IMG/VR virus record: IMGVR_UViG_3300037475_000068
Span: 1-42,517 of that record
Strand: one strand, 5' to 3'
Length of the DNA stretch: 42,517 bases
DNA from: a virus
The position numbers were made by a program, and so were the translations under genes. This document shows positions 23,467 through 31,352 of this stretch, in pieces; within the stretch, counting starts at the first letter, position 1; every line of letters begins with the position of its first letter. Below the pieces are notes generated by a model, which saw only the letters and a program-made list of their open reading frames with translations, ran no database searches and was not told the origin of the DNA.

Positions 23467-24248
23467 TTCCCCCTCCCCGCCGCGCCCATCGCCCCGAGTG
23501 CTGCCGTTGCGAGGTCTTTCCAGCGGTCTGGTCCGTAGGTGTGGCCGCCAATGCGTCGAAGCTCTGTCTCCAGCGCCCTCGCCACCCTCTCCACGTCCTG
23601 CTCGCTTGGCTCCCCTCCCCTCGCCGCCGCCTCAAGCTCGGCGACGCGGGCCTCGGCTTTCTCCCGAGCCGCCTTGTGCTCGTCACGCTCTTGCATGCAT
23701 GCCACCCAGGCATCGCAGGCATCGCGGAATGTTTTGCCCGGCACTAAATCGCCCCCCGCGTCCTTCCCGGCGCAGTCGGCCATCTCCCTAAGCCGATCGA
23801 TGTAATCGCGAATGGTCTGCGCGTGCTCGCTGTCGAACTCGTCGCCGTGTTCAAGCCACGCCATCGCGCCCTCATCCACAATGGCAGTGGTCTTGCACGG
23901 CCGGGGAGCGGGCTGCTCCACTGCCCTCGGCGCGTGCGGCCCGAAGCGCTTGTCCATGAGGTCAACGGACACGCGCGATGCCTCGGCTATATCGAACGCC
24001 GCCGGCCTGGGGTCGGGGGCGGTCCGCATCTTCTGGGCAATCTTGGCGCCGTGCTCCAGGATGATCCGGTCTAGGAACTCGTCGGTGGTTTCGCCCTCAG
24101 GAGCGCCGTCGACCACAATCGGCGCGACTCGATGGCCGGGCGCGATCTCGTCCATGTGCTTGCCGCATCGCTCGCAGGTTCCGTCACTGGCGATCCGGTG
24201 AACGAGGCAGAGCGGCGCCTTGCCGGTGGGATGGTCGTCGGTGCTCAC
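23463..24248 (-). CDS. Hypothetical protein with N-terminal Cys motif and coiled coil
   Basis: This 261-residue protein has an N-terminal Cys/His knuckle (CLVHRIASDGTCERCGKHMD, residues 13-32). A middle with DEFLDRIILEHGAKIAQKMR follows, then a C-terminal coiled coil (MQERDEHKAAREKAEARVAE). The final segment, RIGGHTYGPDRWKDLATAA, looks conserved. The first part may bind zinc. It starts GTG at 24248 and overlaps the next upstream gene by GTGA. Early expression is inferred from operon position. Confidence 0.6.
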   Translation of the reverse strand: MSTDDHPTGKAPLCLVHRIASDGTCERCGKHMDEIAPGHRVAPIVVDGAPEGETTDEFLDRIILEHGAKIAQKMRTAPDPRPAAFDIAEASRVSVDLMDKRFGPHAPRAVEQPAPRPCKTTAIVDEGAMAWLEHGDEFDSEHAQTIRDYIDRLREMADCAGKDAGGDLVPGKTFRDACDAWVACMQERDEHKAAREKAEARVAELEAAARGGEPSEQDVERVARALETELRRIGGHTYGPDRWKDLATAALGAMGAAGRGK

Positions 24249-24439
24249 ATCAACCTCGTCTTTCCTTCGGCTTCCTTGAACGCCTCGTCCCAGCTCGCGC
24301 CGCTGCCCTTCACATCAAAGAACATGCCGAGCGCGATGTATCCGACGCAGTATGGGCGGCCCTTGTGGTTGTATTTCTGCACGGCTCCGGTCTTGCCCCA
24401 CCGCTTCTGCGCTTCCTTGAGTGCCTGCGCGTTAGTCAT
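24245..24439 (-). CDS. Small protein, possibly nucleic-acid binding
   Basis: This 64-residue protein starts at the ATG at 24439, after GGAG. A longer frame opens upstream but crosses a noncoding AT-rich gap. The sequence MTNAQALKEAQKRWGKTGAV, then KYNHKGRPYCVGYIALGMFF and SGASWDEAFKEAE, looks like a compact domain. This short phage-type protein with a Trp-Gly-Lys turn and GRPYCVGY strand is seen in many phages, without known function. A 143-base gap lies upstream. Confidence 0.6.
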   Translation of the reverse strand: MTNAQALKEAQKRWGKTGAVQKYNHKGRPYCVGYIALGMFFDVKGSGASWDEAFKEAEGKTRLM

Positions 24440-24582
24440 GGTTGTGACTCCTTCGCGCCCATTGTACCACATCGGGAATTGCGATTTCTTTACGGCGACG
24501 GAGGAATCACGACTTAGAAAATAATCGCCGTTGCTACGACTGGACTTATTTTCCGCTTGACGCACTTTTGCCTCCCCCGCGC

Positions 24583-24690
24583 TCACGTCGCCCGCGTGAA
24601 GCCGACTCGCACCAGCTCGCCGTCGCCACAGCGCACCGCCCATCGCATGTTCTTCCCCGCTCGCCGCGCGCGCTGAGTGGGGCGGGTCAT
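24583..24690 (-). CDS. Very small basic protein (35 residues)
   Basis: The reading frame begins with an ATG that overlaps the stop of the upstream gene (ATGA at 24690-24687) and encodes 35 residues. These include RARRAGKNMRWAVRCGDG and LVRVGFTRAT. It is strongly basic and has one Cys. The overlap with its neighbour is the main support; its small size keeps confidence low. It could be a nucleic-acid-binding micro-protein. Confidence 0.35.
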   Translation of the reverse strand: MTRPTQRARRAGKNMRWAVRCGDGELVRVGFTRAT

Positions 24691-24899
24691 GGCTTAACCG
24701 CGAGCGGATGTGATTCGTTGGCCCTCTCGTCGGGCGTCAGTTCGATCAACTGCACATGCAGCCCGATCGCACCGGCAATGCCTAGCAGGCGGTCAGCGTG
24801 AGCCGGGCATATCGCGGACTCGTTCTGACCGGGCCATGTATAGCGATAGAATGCGTAGGCGGTGCAGCCCTGTTGACGGCATATGATTCCGTTGCTCAT
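24687..24899 (-). CDS. Small Cys-containing protein
   Basis: This 70-residue protein contains CRQQGC (7-12) and CPAHADRLL (31-39), which with nearby residues could form a small zinc site (C7, C12, C31, H34). Between them is AYAFYRYTWPGQNESAI. The pattern resembles small phage zinc-finger proteins. It overlaps both neighbours by ATGA. Function is unknown. Confidence 0.55.
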   Translation of the reverse strand: MSNGIICRQQGCTAYAFYRYTWPGQNESAICPAHADRLLGIAGAIGLHVQLIELTPDERANESHPLAVKP

Positions 24900-25213
24900 T
24901 TCTCATCCTTGTCCGTGGCTGAAGTGGCGGCGAGGGTGGAGAGGGCGGCGTCGAACTTGGCGATGGCCAGCAGGCCTTTTCTTGGCAATCCGAACACAGC
25001 GCGCATCTCCTTCGCCGCCTCCACGACGGCGAGGGCTGCCTCAAGGCGCTTCCAGACCTCGTCGTAGCGCTGTTGGGTCACGGGCATGTCGCCTTCGTGC
25101 GGCACGTCCTGAGACTGGAACCGCTCGGCCATGTCGCGCGTGATCGCCATGCACTCGGTCGGGTTGAAGCAATCGCGTCCGATGACGCCACCGCAGGCAG
25201 GGCAGGTGTTCAC
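24896..25213 (-). CDS. Small protein with N-terminal zinc knuckle
   Basis: This 105-residue protein opens MNTCPACGGVIGRDCFNPTE, with C4, C7, C15 and C21 as a likely zinc site. A helical part follows (QQRYDEVWKRLEAALAVVEA). It starts GTG at 25213 overlapping the upstream stop. It could be a small DNA-binding accessory, but no function is recognised. Confidence 0.6.
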   Translation of the reverse strand: MNTCPACGGVIGRDCFNPTECMAITRDMAERFQSQDVPHEGDMPVTQQRYDEVWKRLEAALAVVEAAKEMRAVFGLPRKGLLAIAKFDAALSTLAATSATDKDEK

Positions 25214-25512
25214 GTCGCCGCCCCGCCGGACGAGGGGTGCGCTTCATCCTCTGGATCGTTGCCCGCCGACGGATTGATGCCCTGCGCTCCGAGTGCGATG
25301 GCGATGCGCGTCTCCATGCGAGCGAAGTGCCGCGCCCAATCCTCGCGCCCCTGATTGTGACTCTCGTACTTAGCACGAGTCGCGCCCTTCGCCTCGCGTT
25401 CCAGTGCAGCCCGCATCGCTTCGGCCTGGCGGCGGAGGGTGGCGATCTCGGCGTTTAACCGATCAACCTCTGCCATGTGCTCGCTACGGAGCATCCAATC
25501 GCGGTCTGTCAT
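25210..25512 (-). CDS. Small coiled-coil protein heading an early segment
   Basis: This 100-residue protein is a coiled coil at residues 11-45 (AEVDRLNAEIATLRRQAEAM). A helix follows (REDWARHFARMETRIAIALG), then an acidic, Gly/Ser tail. AGGGA lies 8 bases before the ATG. The upstream gap (25513-25572) holds two copies of the ATAACA-ended motif and a candidate -10 box (GATAAT at 25545-25540), so a promoter probably lies there. Confidence 0.6.
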   Translation of the reverse strand: MTDRDWMLRSEHMAEVDRLNAEIATLRRQAEAMRAALEREAKGATRAKYESHNQGREDWARHFARMETRIAIALGAQGINPSAGNDPEDEAHPSSGGAAT

Positions 25513-25540
25513 ATGATTCCCTATGTTTACCAGTGGACTA

Positions 25541-25564
25541 TTATCTCATAACAAACAGATAACA
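25541..25564. promoter_or_regulatory. Tandem operator-like motif
   Basis: Two overlapping copies end in ATAACA: TTATCTCATAACA (25541-25553) and CAAACAGATAACA (25552-25564). Their ends are 11 bases apart, about one helix turn. They lie in front of the minus-strand gene at 25512, overlapping its candidate -10 (GATAAT on that strand). Similar motifs lie near 33575-33649, 40049-40072 and 40388. Confidence 0.45.
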
Positions 25565-25572
25565 ATAGCCAA

Positions 25573-25905
25573 TCACCGCCTAACCTCCGGCTTGCGATAC
25601 CCAGCCGGCAGCGTCATCGCCTCAGCCACTGCCACCCGCTGCTCTCCATACCGCGCCACCGCCTGCTCGCGCACGCGGTCCCACTCCGGCAGCGCGTGCC
25701 CCTGCTTCCTGGCGAGCATCGCCCGCTCATGCAGCCAACGATACCAGCGCGCGTCCAAGCGGCGGAACGCGACGCCCTGCTCGGTCAGGTCGTTCGATTC
25801 CACAAAGCGACCGAGCTCGAGGTCGGGCCAGCAGTGGATGATCTCCAGGCAGGAGGAGACGTAGACTTCGGAGGTGTCGGGGGTGGCTGGGACAGGCGGT
25901 GCCAT
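25573..25905 (-). CDS. Hypothetical protein following the primase-helicase
   Basis: This 110-residue protein starts at the TGATG overlap with the primase-helicase stop. It contains YVSSCLEIIHCWPDLELGRF, a helical middle (FRRLDARWYRWLHERAMLAR) and a basic end (PAGYRKPEVRR). The composition suggests a folded, helical, DNA-associated protein. No family was recognised. It ends just before an operator-containing gap, so it may close the replication segment. Confidence 0.55.
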   Translation of the reverse strand: MAPPVPATPDTSEVYVSSCLEIIHCWPDLELGRFVESNDLTEQGVAFRRLDARWYRWLHERAMLARKQGHALPEWDRVREQAVARYGEQRVAVAEAMTLPAGYRKPEVRR

Positions 25906-27848
25906 CACTCGCTCCTCTTGGCGTCACCAGGGCGGCGGTACCGCCGCTTACGATCAGCGACGCGCGGGCGCCACTGGACAAAGCCCTCCTCGTGAAGGCG
26001 CTGGAATTGCAGGTTTTCCGCGACGGGCGGCTCGCTGTTCGTGCGGCACCAGTGGACGTAGCGCGAGCGTATCTCTTCGCAGGTCTCGCCGATCTCGGCG
26101 CTATACTCAGTGACGATGATTTGCCCGCCGCCGATGACCGGCTCCCAAACCAGCCGCTCCCATGTCTCCTGCTCCAGCCACAGCGACACGTTGTCCTTGT
26201 GCCTGGCGATCTCCTGCTCGCTGGCGAGCTCATCGGCGACGAGCTTAACTGGCGGCTCGTCGTCCTCACTGACGCAGCGCCAGAGCAGGCTGTAATCGAT
26301 CTTGTTGATGGTCTTCCAGTCGAGGACCGGGAGGCATTCCGCCTGCATGAACCTGCCCAGCCCGGTCGTATCGCGCATGACCTGACCGATCGGCTTGTTC
26401 GAGGTGCCGATGAAATTCATAATTCTGACCACGGTGCCCGACTCATGGGAGCCGAGCACGCGGTGCATCTTCGTGGTGCAGGTGATGGCGTTCTTGATCG
26501 CCTCCGTCTCCGCCCTTCCGATGCCCTCGAGTTCATCCCAGATCCCGACGTAGAACCTGCCGAGGATCGGGGCCGCTCGGTCGTCGGTGAGGATGGTGGA
26601 CTGGATCGACGAGACGAGCTCCTGAAGCGGAGAACACAGCTTCGCGACCGCGGTGGACTTACCGCCCCGCTGCCGCCCGTAGAACACTGGCATCAGATCC
26701 CAGGCGCGCGTCATTCCGCACATGGTGCGCTTGACCAGCCAGATCCAGTGGCGCAGACCATGGAGGACCACGATGTCATCGCTGCCCACCACCGCGTTGA
26801 CGAACTTGACGAGCTCGGTCATGCCAGCTGGGTCCGCAGGGAATCCCGTGATCGCGCCGACCAGGCTGTCGCGGCGAGCGCTCGCCATGTGCGAGCCGAT
26901 CACCGACATCGTCTCGCTCACCATCGCCGAGGCGACGCGCGAGCGGTTGCGGTAGTGGTAGGCGAATGAATGGCTCAGCGATACGATGCTCGTCCTCGGC
27001 AGCGGACGGTAGTCGTCGGTGCCGCTCCATTGCCCGGCGGCGTTCATGGTCACGCCCTCACTGCGAAGGTACCCCTCGATCGCCTCGATCAGCGCCCGGT
27101 GCGGCGCTGCGTCGTCGTCGCCGGTGAAGTCTGTCGCTGGCTGCAGCGCAGCCGGATCGGCCAGGAACCGCGCCATCGACTCGTGATCCCAGCCATCAGC
27201 GTGGCGCAGGTCGTCGGCGTCGTATCCCTTCTTCAGCACATGCCCGAGGTGCCTGGCGAGCGTCTCGAGGTTGATCACCGACACGGAGGCCGCGCAGTTC
27301 ACCAGCGCCTTGCACGCATCCTTGGCGGCCTGAAGGCCCGACTCGTCATGGTCGCGGAAGATGGTGACGTGACGTCCCGCCAGCTGCTTCCAGTCCGCGT
27401 GCTTGGCCGACGACGCACCCCCCATCCAGGACAATGAGACGTGGTTAATGAACAGTTCCGATGCTGCCTCAGCGGCCTTCTCGCCCTCGCACACCATCAC
27501 CGGAGCGCCCGGATTCAGCGGCAGGTATTGCGATCGGTAGAGCGGGCGTGGCCGCGGGATGAGGCCCCATTCCCAGTCCCAGTAGAGCGCCCCGCTGATC
27601 GTCTTGCGCAGTACCCGATAGCGGTCGATCTTGTCGGGCGTCCCCTTGCTGGTGACGATCAAGTTCCCCTTCCTGTCGTACTTCAGGTACCGGACCTGAT
27701 AAAACAGCAGCTGGCCATCGGCGTTGCGGTACTCGCGAACGACGTGGACCTTCCCGTGATCGCAGTTCGGATGCACGTCCGGCACCGGGAGCAGGACCGG
27801 ATCGCTGTCGGATGCGTCGGCGGGCTTGTGCGACTTCTTGGTCATCAT
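25905..27848 (-). CDS. TOPRIM primase / VapE-like helicase
   Basis: This 647-residue replication protein has an N-terminal zinc-like part (HPNCDHGK), then TOPRIM residues: E121 in VCEGEKAAEA and the DxD pair D166/D168 in FRDHDESG. A superfamily-3/VapE-type ATPase follows, with Walker A at 391-399 (GRQRGGKST, K397) and Walker B at 436-440 (IWDEL, D438). The enzyme would make primers and unwind DNA at the phage origin. The ATG at 27848 was chosen because the longer frame overlaps the VRR-NUC gene. Its position next to nuclease and helicase genes marks the replication block. Confidence 0.8.
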   Translation of the reverse strand: MMTKKSHKPADASDSDPVLLPVPDVHPNCDHGKVHVVREYRNADGQLLFYQVRYLKYDRKGNLIVTSKGTPDKIDRYRVLRKTISGALYWDWEWGLIPRPRPLYRSQYLPLNPGAPVMVCEGEKAAEAASELFINHVSLSWMGGASSAKHADWKQLAGRHVTIFRDHDESGLQAAKDACKALVNCAASVSVINLETLARHLGHVLKKGYDADDLRHADGWDHESMARFLADPAALQPATDFTGDDDAAPHRALIEAIEGYLRSEGVTMNAAGQWSGTDDYRPLPRTSIVSLSHSFAYHYRNRSRVASAMVSETMSVIGSHMASARRDSLVGAITGFPADPAGMTELVKFVNAVVGSDDIVVLHGLRHWIWLVKRTMCGMTRAWDLMPVFYGRQRGGKSTAVAKLCSPLQELVSSIQSTILTDDRAAPILGRFYVGIWDELEGIGRAETEAIKNAITCTTKMHRVLGSHESGTVVRIMNFIGTSNKPIGQVMRDTTGLGRFMQAECLPVLDWKTINKIDYSLLWRCVSEDDEPPVKLVADELASEQEIARHKDNVSLWLEQETWERLVWEPVIGGGQIIVTEYSAEIGETCEEIRSRYVHWCRTNSEPPVAENLQFQRLHEEGFVQWRPRVADRKRRYRRPGDAKRSE

Positions 27849-27889
27849 GGCGTCTTCGCGGAAGGGATGGGAGGGAAGGGACGCGTATG

Positions 27890-28231
27890 TTACGGGTCCC
27901 GATTCCCCTGCACAACGTGGACGAACGGACGCACTAGGGATAGACACTCATCCGCGCTACGGCATAGGATGTAGATGCCGCCGTGGTTGCGGATGACGCG
28001 CTCGAAAATCTTTTGTTGCGAACGTTGCTTACCGGTCGGTGACTTGCACTCGACGCAGAGCAGCCGGCCGTACGGAGCGATGATGCCGCAGATGTCGGCG
28101 AGGCCGGGGACGCCGAAGCGAACGACGCGGTTGCCGATGAGAGCGCCGCCGGTGTTCATTCTCGCGACGCGCACGCCGGGAAGGCGCGAGAGGGCGACGA
28201 GGCAGGCGGCGACGATGGCGGATTCGGTCAT
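27890..28231 (-). CDS. VRR-NUC domain nuclease
   Basis: This 113-residue protein matches the small phage VRR-NUC family: an N-terminal helix (ESAIVAACLVALSRL), R.(A)RMNTGG, then GVPGLADICGIIAPYGRLLC, VECKSPTGKQRSQQ and a closing helix. The D in LADI and the E-x-K in VECK form the PD-(D/E)xK site. It cuts branched or structured DNA during replication or recombination. The ATG overlaps the helicase stop. The base count around this junction is uncertain by one position. Confidence 0.85.
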   Translation of the reverse strand: MTESAIVAACLVALSRLPGVRVARMNTGGALIGNRVVRFGVPGLADICGIIAPYGRLLCVECKSPTGKQRSQQKIFERVIRNHGGIYILCRSADECLSLVRPFVHVVQGNRDP

Positions 28232-29643
28232 ACCTTCACCGCCCGTTTCTCCCGCTCGCTCGCCATCAGCGTCTCGATCTCTTTCATCCCGCACGGCCAC
28301 CGATGAAACATATTCTTGAACGAATACCCGACCCAGCCGGCCTTATAGCTCCACGTCACCGCGTACTCGATCAGCCTGGTGAGCTCGCGCGACTCCGGGC
28401 CGCTGAGGAACACCGTCCGCCGCCGCGTCCCCATCGCCTCCTCGAGCTCACCGGCCACCGCCTCCAGCGGCTTCGCCGCCTTCACCGGGAACACCGCCCC
28501 GCACTGATCGCACGCCTGGCATCCAGCCGGGACCACGGCGTAGCACGCCAGGCATTGCCGCACCGGCTGCGCCTTCGTCGCGACGGCGCGCACGCCCGCG
28601 AGCGTGAGCTCCTCGCAGTCGGTGATCAGGCCGTGGCGGTGGTAGCAGCCGGCGTGGTCCAGCAGGATGCAGTCGGTCTTGCCCTCGGCTGTCCTCAGCC
28701 CGCGCCCCACCATCTGCTTCCACAGCCCGCGCGACTTCGTCGGCCTGGCGAGGATGATGCACGACACGGCCGGGATGTCCGTCCCCTCGGTCAGCACGCC
28801 GACGTTGCAGACCACGGACAGCGACCCGTGCCCAAGCGAGTACAGGATCTCGCGGCGCTTGTCGGCCGGCGTCTCGCCGTCGAGGTGGGAGCACGCTACT
28901 CCAGCAGCGGTGAATGCCGCGGCGAGATGCTGGCTGTGCTCGACGTTCACCGCGAAGACGATGGCCTTCCTGCCAGCCGCGCGCTTCTGGTAGGTCGCGA
29001 CCACGTCGCCAACCAGGCGTGGCTTGTCCACCGCGACGGCGAGCTCCGACTGATTGTAGTCGCCAGCCACCGTATGCACCGACTCCAGGTCAGGAGCCGG
29101 CGGGGCGAAGGTGCGGACGGGGACGAGGAAGCCGAGGTTGATCAGTTCGGGGGTGTTGCAGATTTCGACCAGGGCGTCGAAGCAATCGTGGAGCCCGTGG
29201 CCTGACGTGCGGTACGGGGTCGCGGTGAGGCCTACCTGAATCGCCTTCGGGTAGGCGGCAGAGATGCGGCGGTATGTCTCGGCCACGCAGTGGTGGCACT
29301 CATCCCAGACCACGACCGTTGCCGGCGGAATCTCGCGCCTGGCCAGCGTCTGTACCGACGCCACCTGCACCGGCGCATGCGGGCGCGGGAAGTGACCGGC
29401 CTTGATGATCCCGACATCGAGCCCGTCTAGCTTCGCCGCGCACTGCTCGATCAATTCGATGCGATGGGCCACGAACAGCACACGGTGCCCGTTCGCCACC
29501 GTCGGGCGGATGATCCCCTCCGTCGCGAGTACGGTCTTGCCCGACCCGGTCGGCGAGGCGACGAGGATCCGGCGCTTGCCGGCCGCGATCACGGCGCGGA
29601 TGCGCTCGAGGCCGGCGGATTGATAGGGGCGGAGGGCGGTCAT
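28228..29643 (-). CDS. SF2 DEAD/DEAH-type helicase with zinc finger
   Basis: This 471-residue helicase shows motif I SPTGSGKT (30-37), motif II DECH (114-117), motif III TAT (140-142), and motif VI QMVGRGLR (310-317). The Q-like opening LRPYQSAGLERI is also present. After the second RecA domain a Cys cluster (C364, C367, C375, C378, C381 in CLACYAVVPAGCQACDQCG) suggests a zinc finger. Such phage helicases open DNA in recombination-dependent replication. It overlaps VRR-NUC downstream (ATGA), and a 41-residue membrane protein lies just upstream. Confidence 0.9.
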   Translation of the reverse strand: MTALRPYQSAGLERIRAVIAAGKRRILVASPTGSGKTVLATEGIIRPTVANGHRVLFVAHRIELIEQCAAKLDGLDVGIIKAGHFPRPHAPVQVASVQTLARREIPPATVVVWDECHHCVAETYRRISAAYPKAIQVGLTATPYRTSGHGLHDCFDALVEICNTPELINLGFLVPVRTFAPPAPDLESVHTVAGDYNQSELAVAVDKPRLVGDVVATYQKRAAGRKAIVFAVNVEHSQHLAAAFTAAGVACSHLDGETPADKRREILYSLGHGSLSVVCNVGVLTEGTDIPAVSCIILARPTKSRGLWKQMVGRGLRTAEGKTDCILLDHAGCYHRHGLITDCEELTLAGVRAVATKAQPVRQCLACYAVVPAGCQACDQCGAVFPVKAAKPLEAVAGELEEAMGTRRRTVFLSGPESRELTRLIEYAVTWSYKAGWVGYSFKNMFHRWPCGMKEIETLMASEREKRAVKV

Positions 29644-29662
29644 GGCGTGCAGTCAGGCGTGC

Positions 29663-29788
29663 TCAGTGATGCTCGATGTCATCACCAGGCCCGAGAGCCC
29701 AGAACACCAGCAGGGCCAGCAGCGTCGTCGCGCCTACCGCTGACAGCGCGAGCAACGCGACGAATGCCCAGACAGGAAGCTCGATCAT
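29663..29788 (-). CDS. Very small single-TM protein (41 residues)
   Basis: The frame starts at ATG 29788, overlapping the stop of the HTH gene (ATGA). It encodes MIELPVWAFVALLALSAVGA and TTLLALLVFWALGPGDDIEH, a nearly pure transmembrane helix pair or long single helix. The overlap and the clean membrane profile support a real gene, although it is too short for usual finders. It may be an early membrane protein with an unknown host-takeover or exclusion role. Confidence 0.6.
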   Translation of the reverse strand: MIELPVWAFVALLALSAVGATTLLALLVFWALGPGDDIEHH

Positions 29789-29988
29789 GGTGCGCCCATG
29801 GCATTGATGAACCGGGTCGCCTCAGCTGCCGGGATGTTCCAACGAGCCCTGGTCCCCGGCGCTCGCCACGCCGACAACTCTCCGATCGAGATCCACCGGC
29901 ACACCGCCATGCGCGAGTAGCGCACGCCGGTGCGGCGCTGAATCTCATCGATAAGCTGAGAAGATGTTAGATTTCGACCAGGCTTCAT
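29785..29988 (-). CDS. Excisionase-like HTH protein
   Basis: This 67-residue protein starts at ATG 29988 with GGAG 8-9 bases before it. The sequence LTSSQLIDEIQRRTGVRYSR, MAVCRWISIGELSAWRAPGT and RWNIPAAEATRFI reads as a winged helix-turn-helix of the excisionase/AlpA type: a recognition helix, a wing with RAPG, and a closing helix. It could direct integrase to excision or regulate early genes. A longer frame would run over the tRNA gene, so it was not used. Confidence 0.7.
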   Translation of the reverse strand: MKPGRNLTSSQLIDEIQRRTGVRYSRMAVCRWISIGELSAWRAPGTRARWNIPAAEATRFINAMGAP

Positions 29989-30009
29989 TCTTGCTCCAGG
30001 CATGGAAGG

Positions 30010-30080
30010 AGCGCCGCGCTGGGATCGAACCAGCGTATCCGGGTTGGAAACCCGGCGCATAGCCACTTTGCTAGCGGCGC
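30010..30080 (-). tRNA. tRNA-Gly (UCC anticodon)
   Basis: The minus strand folds into a complete 71-base cloverleaf. The acceptor GCGCCGC pairs with GCGGCGC, there is a 3-bp D stem (GCA/TGC), the anticodon stem is CCGGG/CCCGG and the loop TTTCCAA gives anticodon UCC. The T arm is GCTGG TTCGATC CCAGC. CCA is not encoded. It reads glycine codon GGA (and GGG by wobble), useful if the phage uses those codons more than its host. The tRNA lies between recombination and regulatory genes. Confidence 0.85.
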
Positions 30081-30085
30081 ATAGG

Positions 30086-30107
30086 CCAGGGGACGTATGT
30101 CCCCTGG
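30086..30107. repeat. Dispersed palindrome copy 4 (perfect)
   Basis: CCAGGGGAC (30086-30094) and GTCCCCTGG (30099-30107) are perfect 9-bp arms around GTAT. It lies between the DUF669-like gene and the tRNA on the minus strand, so it would form a hairpin at the 3' end of the DUF669-like message and before the tRNA. It could mark a processing or stop point. Confidence 0.65.
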
Positions 30108-30128
30108 TTAATCATGCATGAGTGAAGC

Positions 30129-30584
30129 CTAGAATGGCGGCTTGTCGCTGCCCGATGCTGCGGCGCCCTGAGCCCCGACTTCGATCATTTTGTTGAAGTA
30201 GACATTCACATTCGGCTGCCCGTTGTACTCGCCCTTGCGCTGGACCTGCACCTCGAGGTACTTGTCGATGAAGCCCAGGCGCACCTCGGGGAGATTCAGG
30301 TCCGAGAGCTTTCCCGTGAAGCCGAGGAGCGCGAGGTCCTTCTTCACGTAGGGGAGCGTGGCGTTCGTGATGAACGCCGACTTGCTGATCGCCTTGCCAG
30401 CCTGCGGTCCAGCGAGGACGCGCAGCAGCCAGCGGAGCACGGGCTTCTCGTCCTGCCCGGCGGTGCCGAGCTCGCACTTCTCGATCTTCGCCTGGTAGCG
30501 GCCATCGGGCGGGTTCTCGAATCCGGTGGACTCCGGAGGAGCCACGGCCTGGTACTGGTCATCGAACATGGAGAGGTCGACCAC
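30129..30584 (-). CDS. DUF669-like recombination/ssDNA-associated protein
   Basis: This 151-residue protein reads PDGRYQAKIEKCELGTAGQD, RWLLRVLAGPQAGKAISKSA, then KKDLALLGFTGKLSDLNLPE and GEYNGQPNVNVYFNKMIEVG. This is the layout of phage DUF669 proteins, usually next to AAA_24/Sak4-like ATPases in recombination operons. It probably binds single-stranded DNA or supports annealing. The tail ends with GSDKPPF, reminiscent of SSB tails. GTG 30584 gives the longer form; ATG 30569 is possible. Confidence 0.7.
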   Translation of the reverse strand: MVDLSMFDDQYQAVAPPESTGFENPPDGRYQAKIEKCELGTAGQDEKPVLRWLLRVLAGPQAGKAISKSAFITNATLPYVKKDLALLGFTGKLSDLNLPEVRLGFIDKYLEVQVQRKGEYNGQPNVNVYFNKMIEVGAQGAAASGSDKPPF

Positions 30585-30587
30585 GGG

Positions 30588-31352
30588 TCACGCTACCTTT
30601 CCGGCGGTTGCCGGGGCTTTGGGTGAGAATGCAGAGGAGAGAGCGGCGTAGGTGCAGTCGATCGTCTCAGGCAGCTTGCCCGAGCGGTCGCCCGCATCGT
30701 AGGACACTTTCGGCTTGGTGCGGATGACGCGCCTGCCGCTGGCTTCCTGGTCGCAGTACAGGACGAGGTCGCACATACCGAGGATCAGCGAGTACAGGTC
30801 CTCGGACTTGTTGTCGCCGGGGATGTGCGGGCGCGTCTTGATGATCTCGCCAGCCGGGCTGCTGATGGTCTTGGTCGTGCTGTGCGCGACGAGGACCACG
30901 CCGATGCCCGTGCCCGAGAGCGCGGTCAAGAACCGCTTCACCTCGTTGACGACCATCGTGCCGCCTTTGCCGAATCCGAGCTTGCCGTCGCCGCGGTACT
31001 CCTCCCCCGCACGTTCGCAGACATGGCGGTCAGCCAAGGCGCAGGCGTTGCCGATGGTGTCGATGATGATGGTCTTAAAGCGACCGTCCGCGACGACCTC
31101 GCGAGCGGCGTCGACCAGACCCGGAGATTTATCCGCATCGGTGGCCGCCCAGCGGTCGATGACGTAGCCGCCGCGCGGGCGTTCCCAGCGCATGGCGTCC
31201 GAGCTTGAGAGGCCAGCTTCGGTGGCGAGGAAGATGCTGTCGGGAAACCCCGACGCGAGGGTGGTCTTGCCCACCTTCGGGACGCCATAGATCAGCGTCA
31301 GCTGCTTGTTCAGTTCAGTGACCGGCTTCGGTCGATCCTTCGGGATGGGCAT
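30588..31352 (-). CDS. Sak4-like RecA-fold ATPase
   Basis: This 254-residue protein has Walker A GVPKVGKTT (residues 23-31, K29) in LIYGVPKVGKTTLAS. Walker B is FKTIIIDTIGNA, followed by a RecA-like sensor region (IGVVLVAHSTTK). It matches the AAA_24/Sak4-type group used by phages for single-strand annealing or strand exchange. It likely acts with the DUF669-like neighbour and the Cas4-like nuclease. ATG 31352 was chosen over upstream non-homologous residues; it overlaps the preceding gene by about 38 bases. Confidence 0.8.
   Translation of the reverse strand: MPIPKDRPKPVTELNKQLTLIYGVPKVGKTTLASGFPDSIFLATEAGLSSSDAMRWERPRGGYVIDRWAATDADKSPGLVDAAREVVADGRFKTIIIDTIGNACALADRHVCERAGEEYRGDGKLGFGKGGTMVVNEVKRFLTALSGTGIGVVLVAHSTTKTISSPAGEIIKTRPHIPGDNKSEDLYSLILGMCDLVLYCDQEASGRRVIRTKPKVSYDAGDRSGKLPETIDCTYAALSSAFSPKAPATAGKVA

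Noticed and set aside
24518-24553. GAAAATAA/TTATTTTC inverted repeat as a terminator
   Set aside because: The arms are A/T only with a 20-base loop, so the stem would be weak, and no T-tract follows a GC stem.
25899-26969. 356-residue plus-strand frame opposite the primase-helicase
   Set aside because: The opposite strand carries TOPRIM and Walker motifs; this frame is its shadow. Plus frames at 28303-29205 and 38144-38989 were rejected for the same reason.
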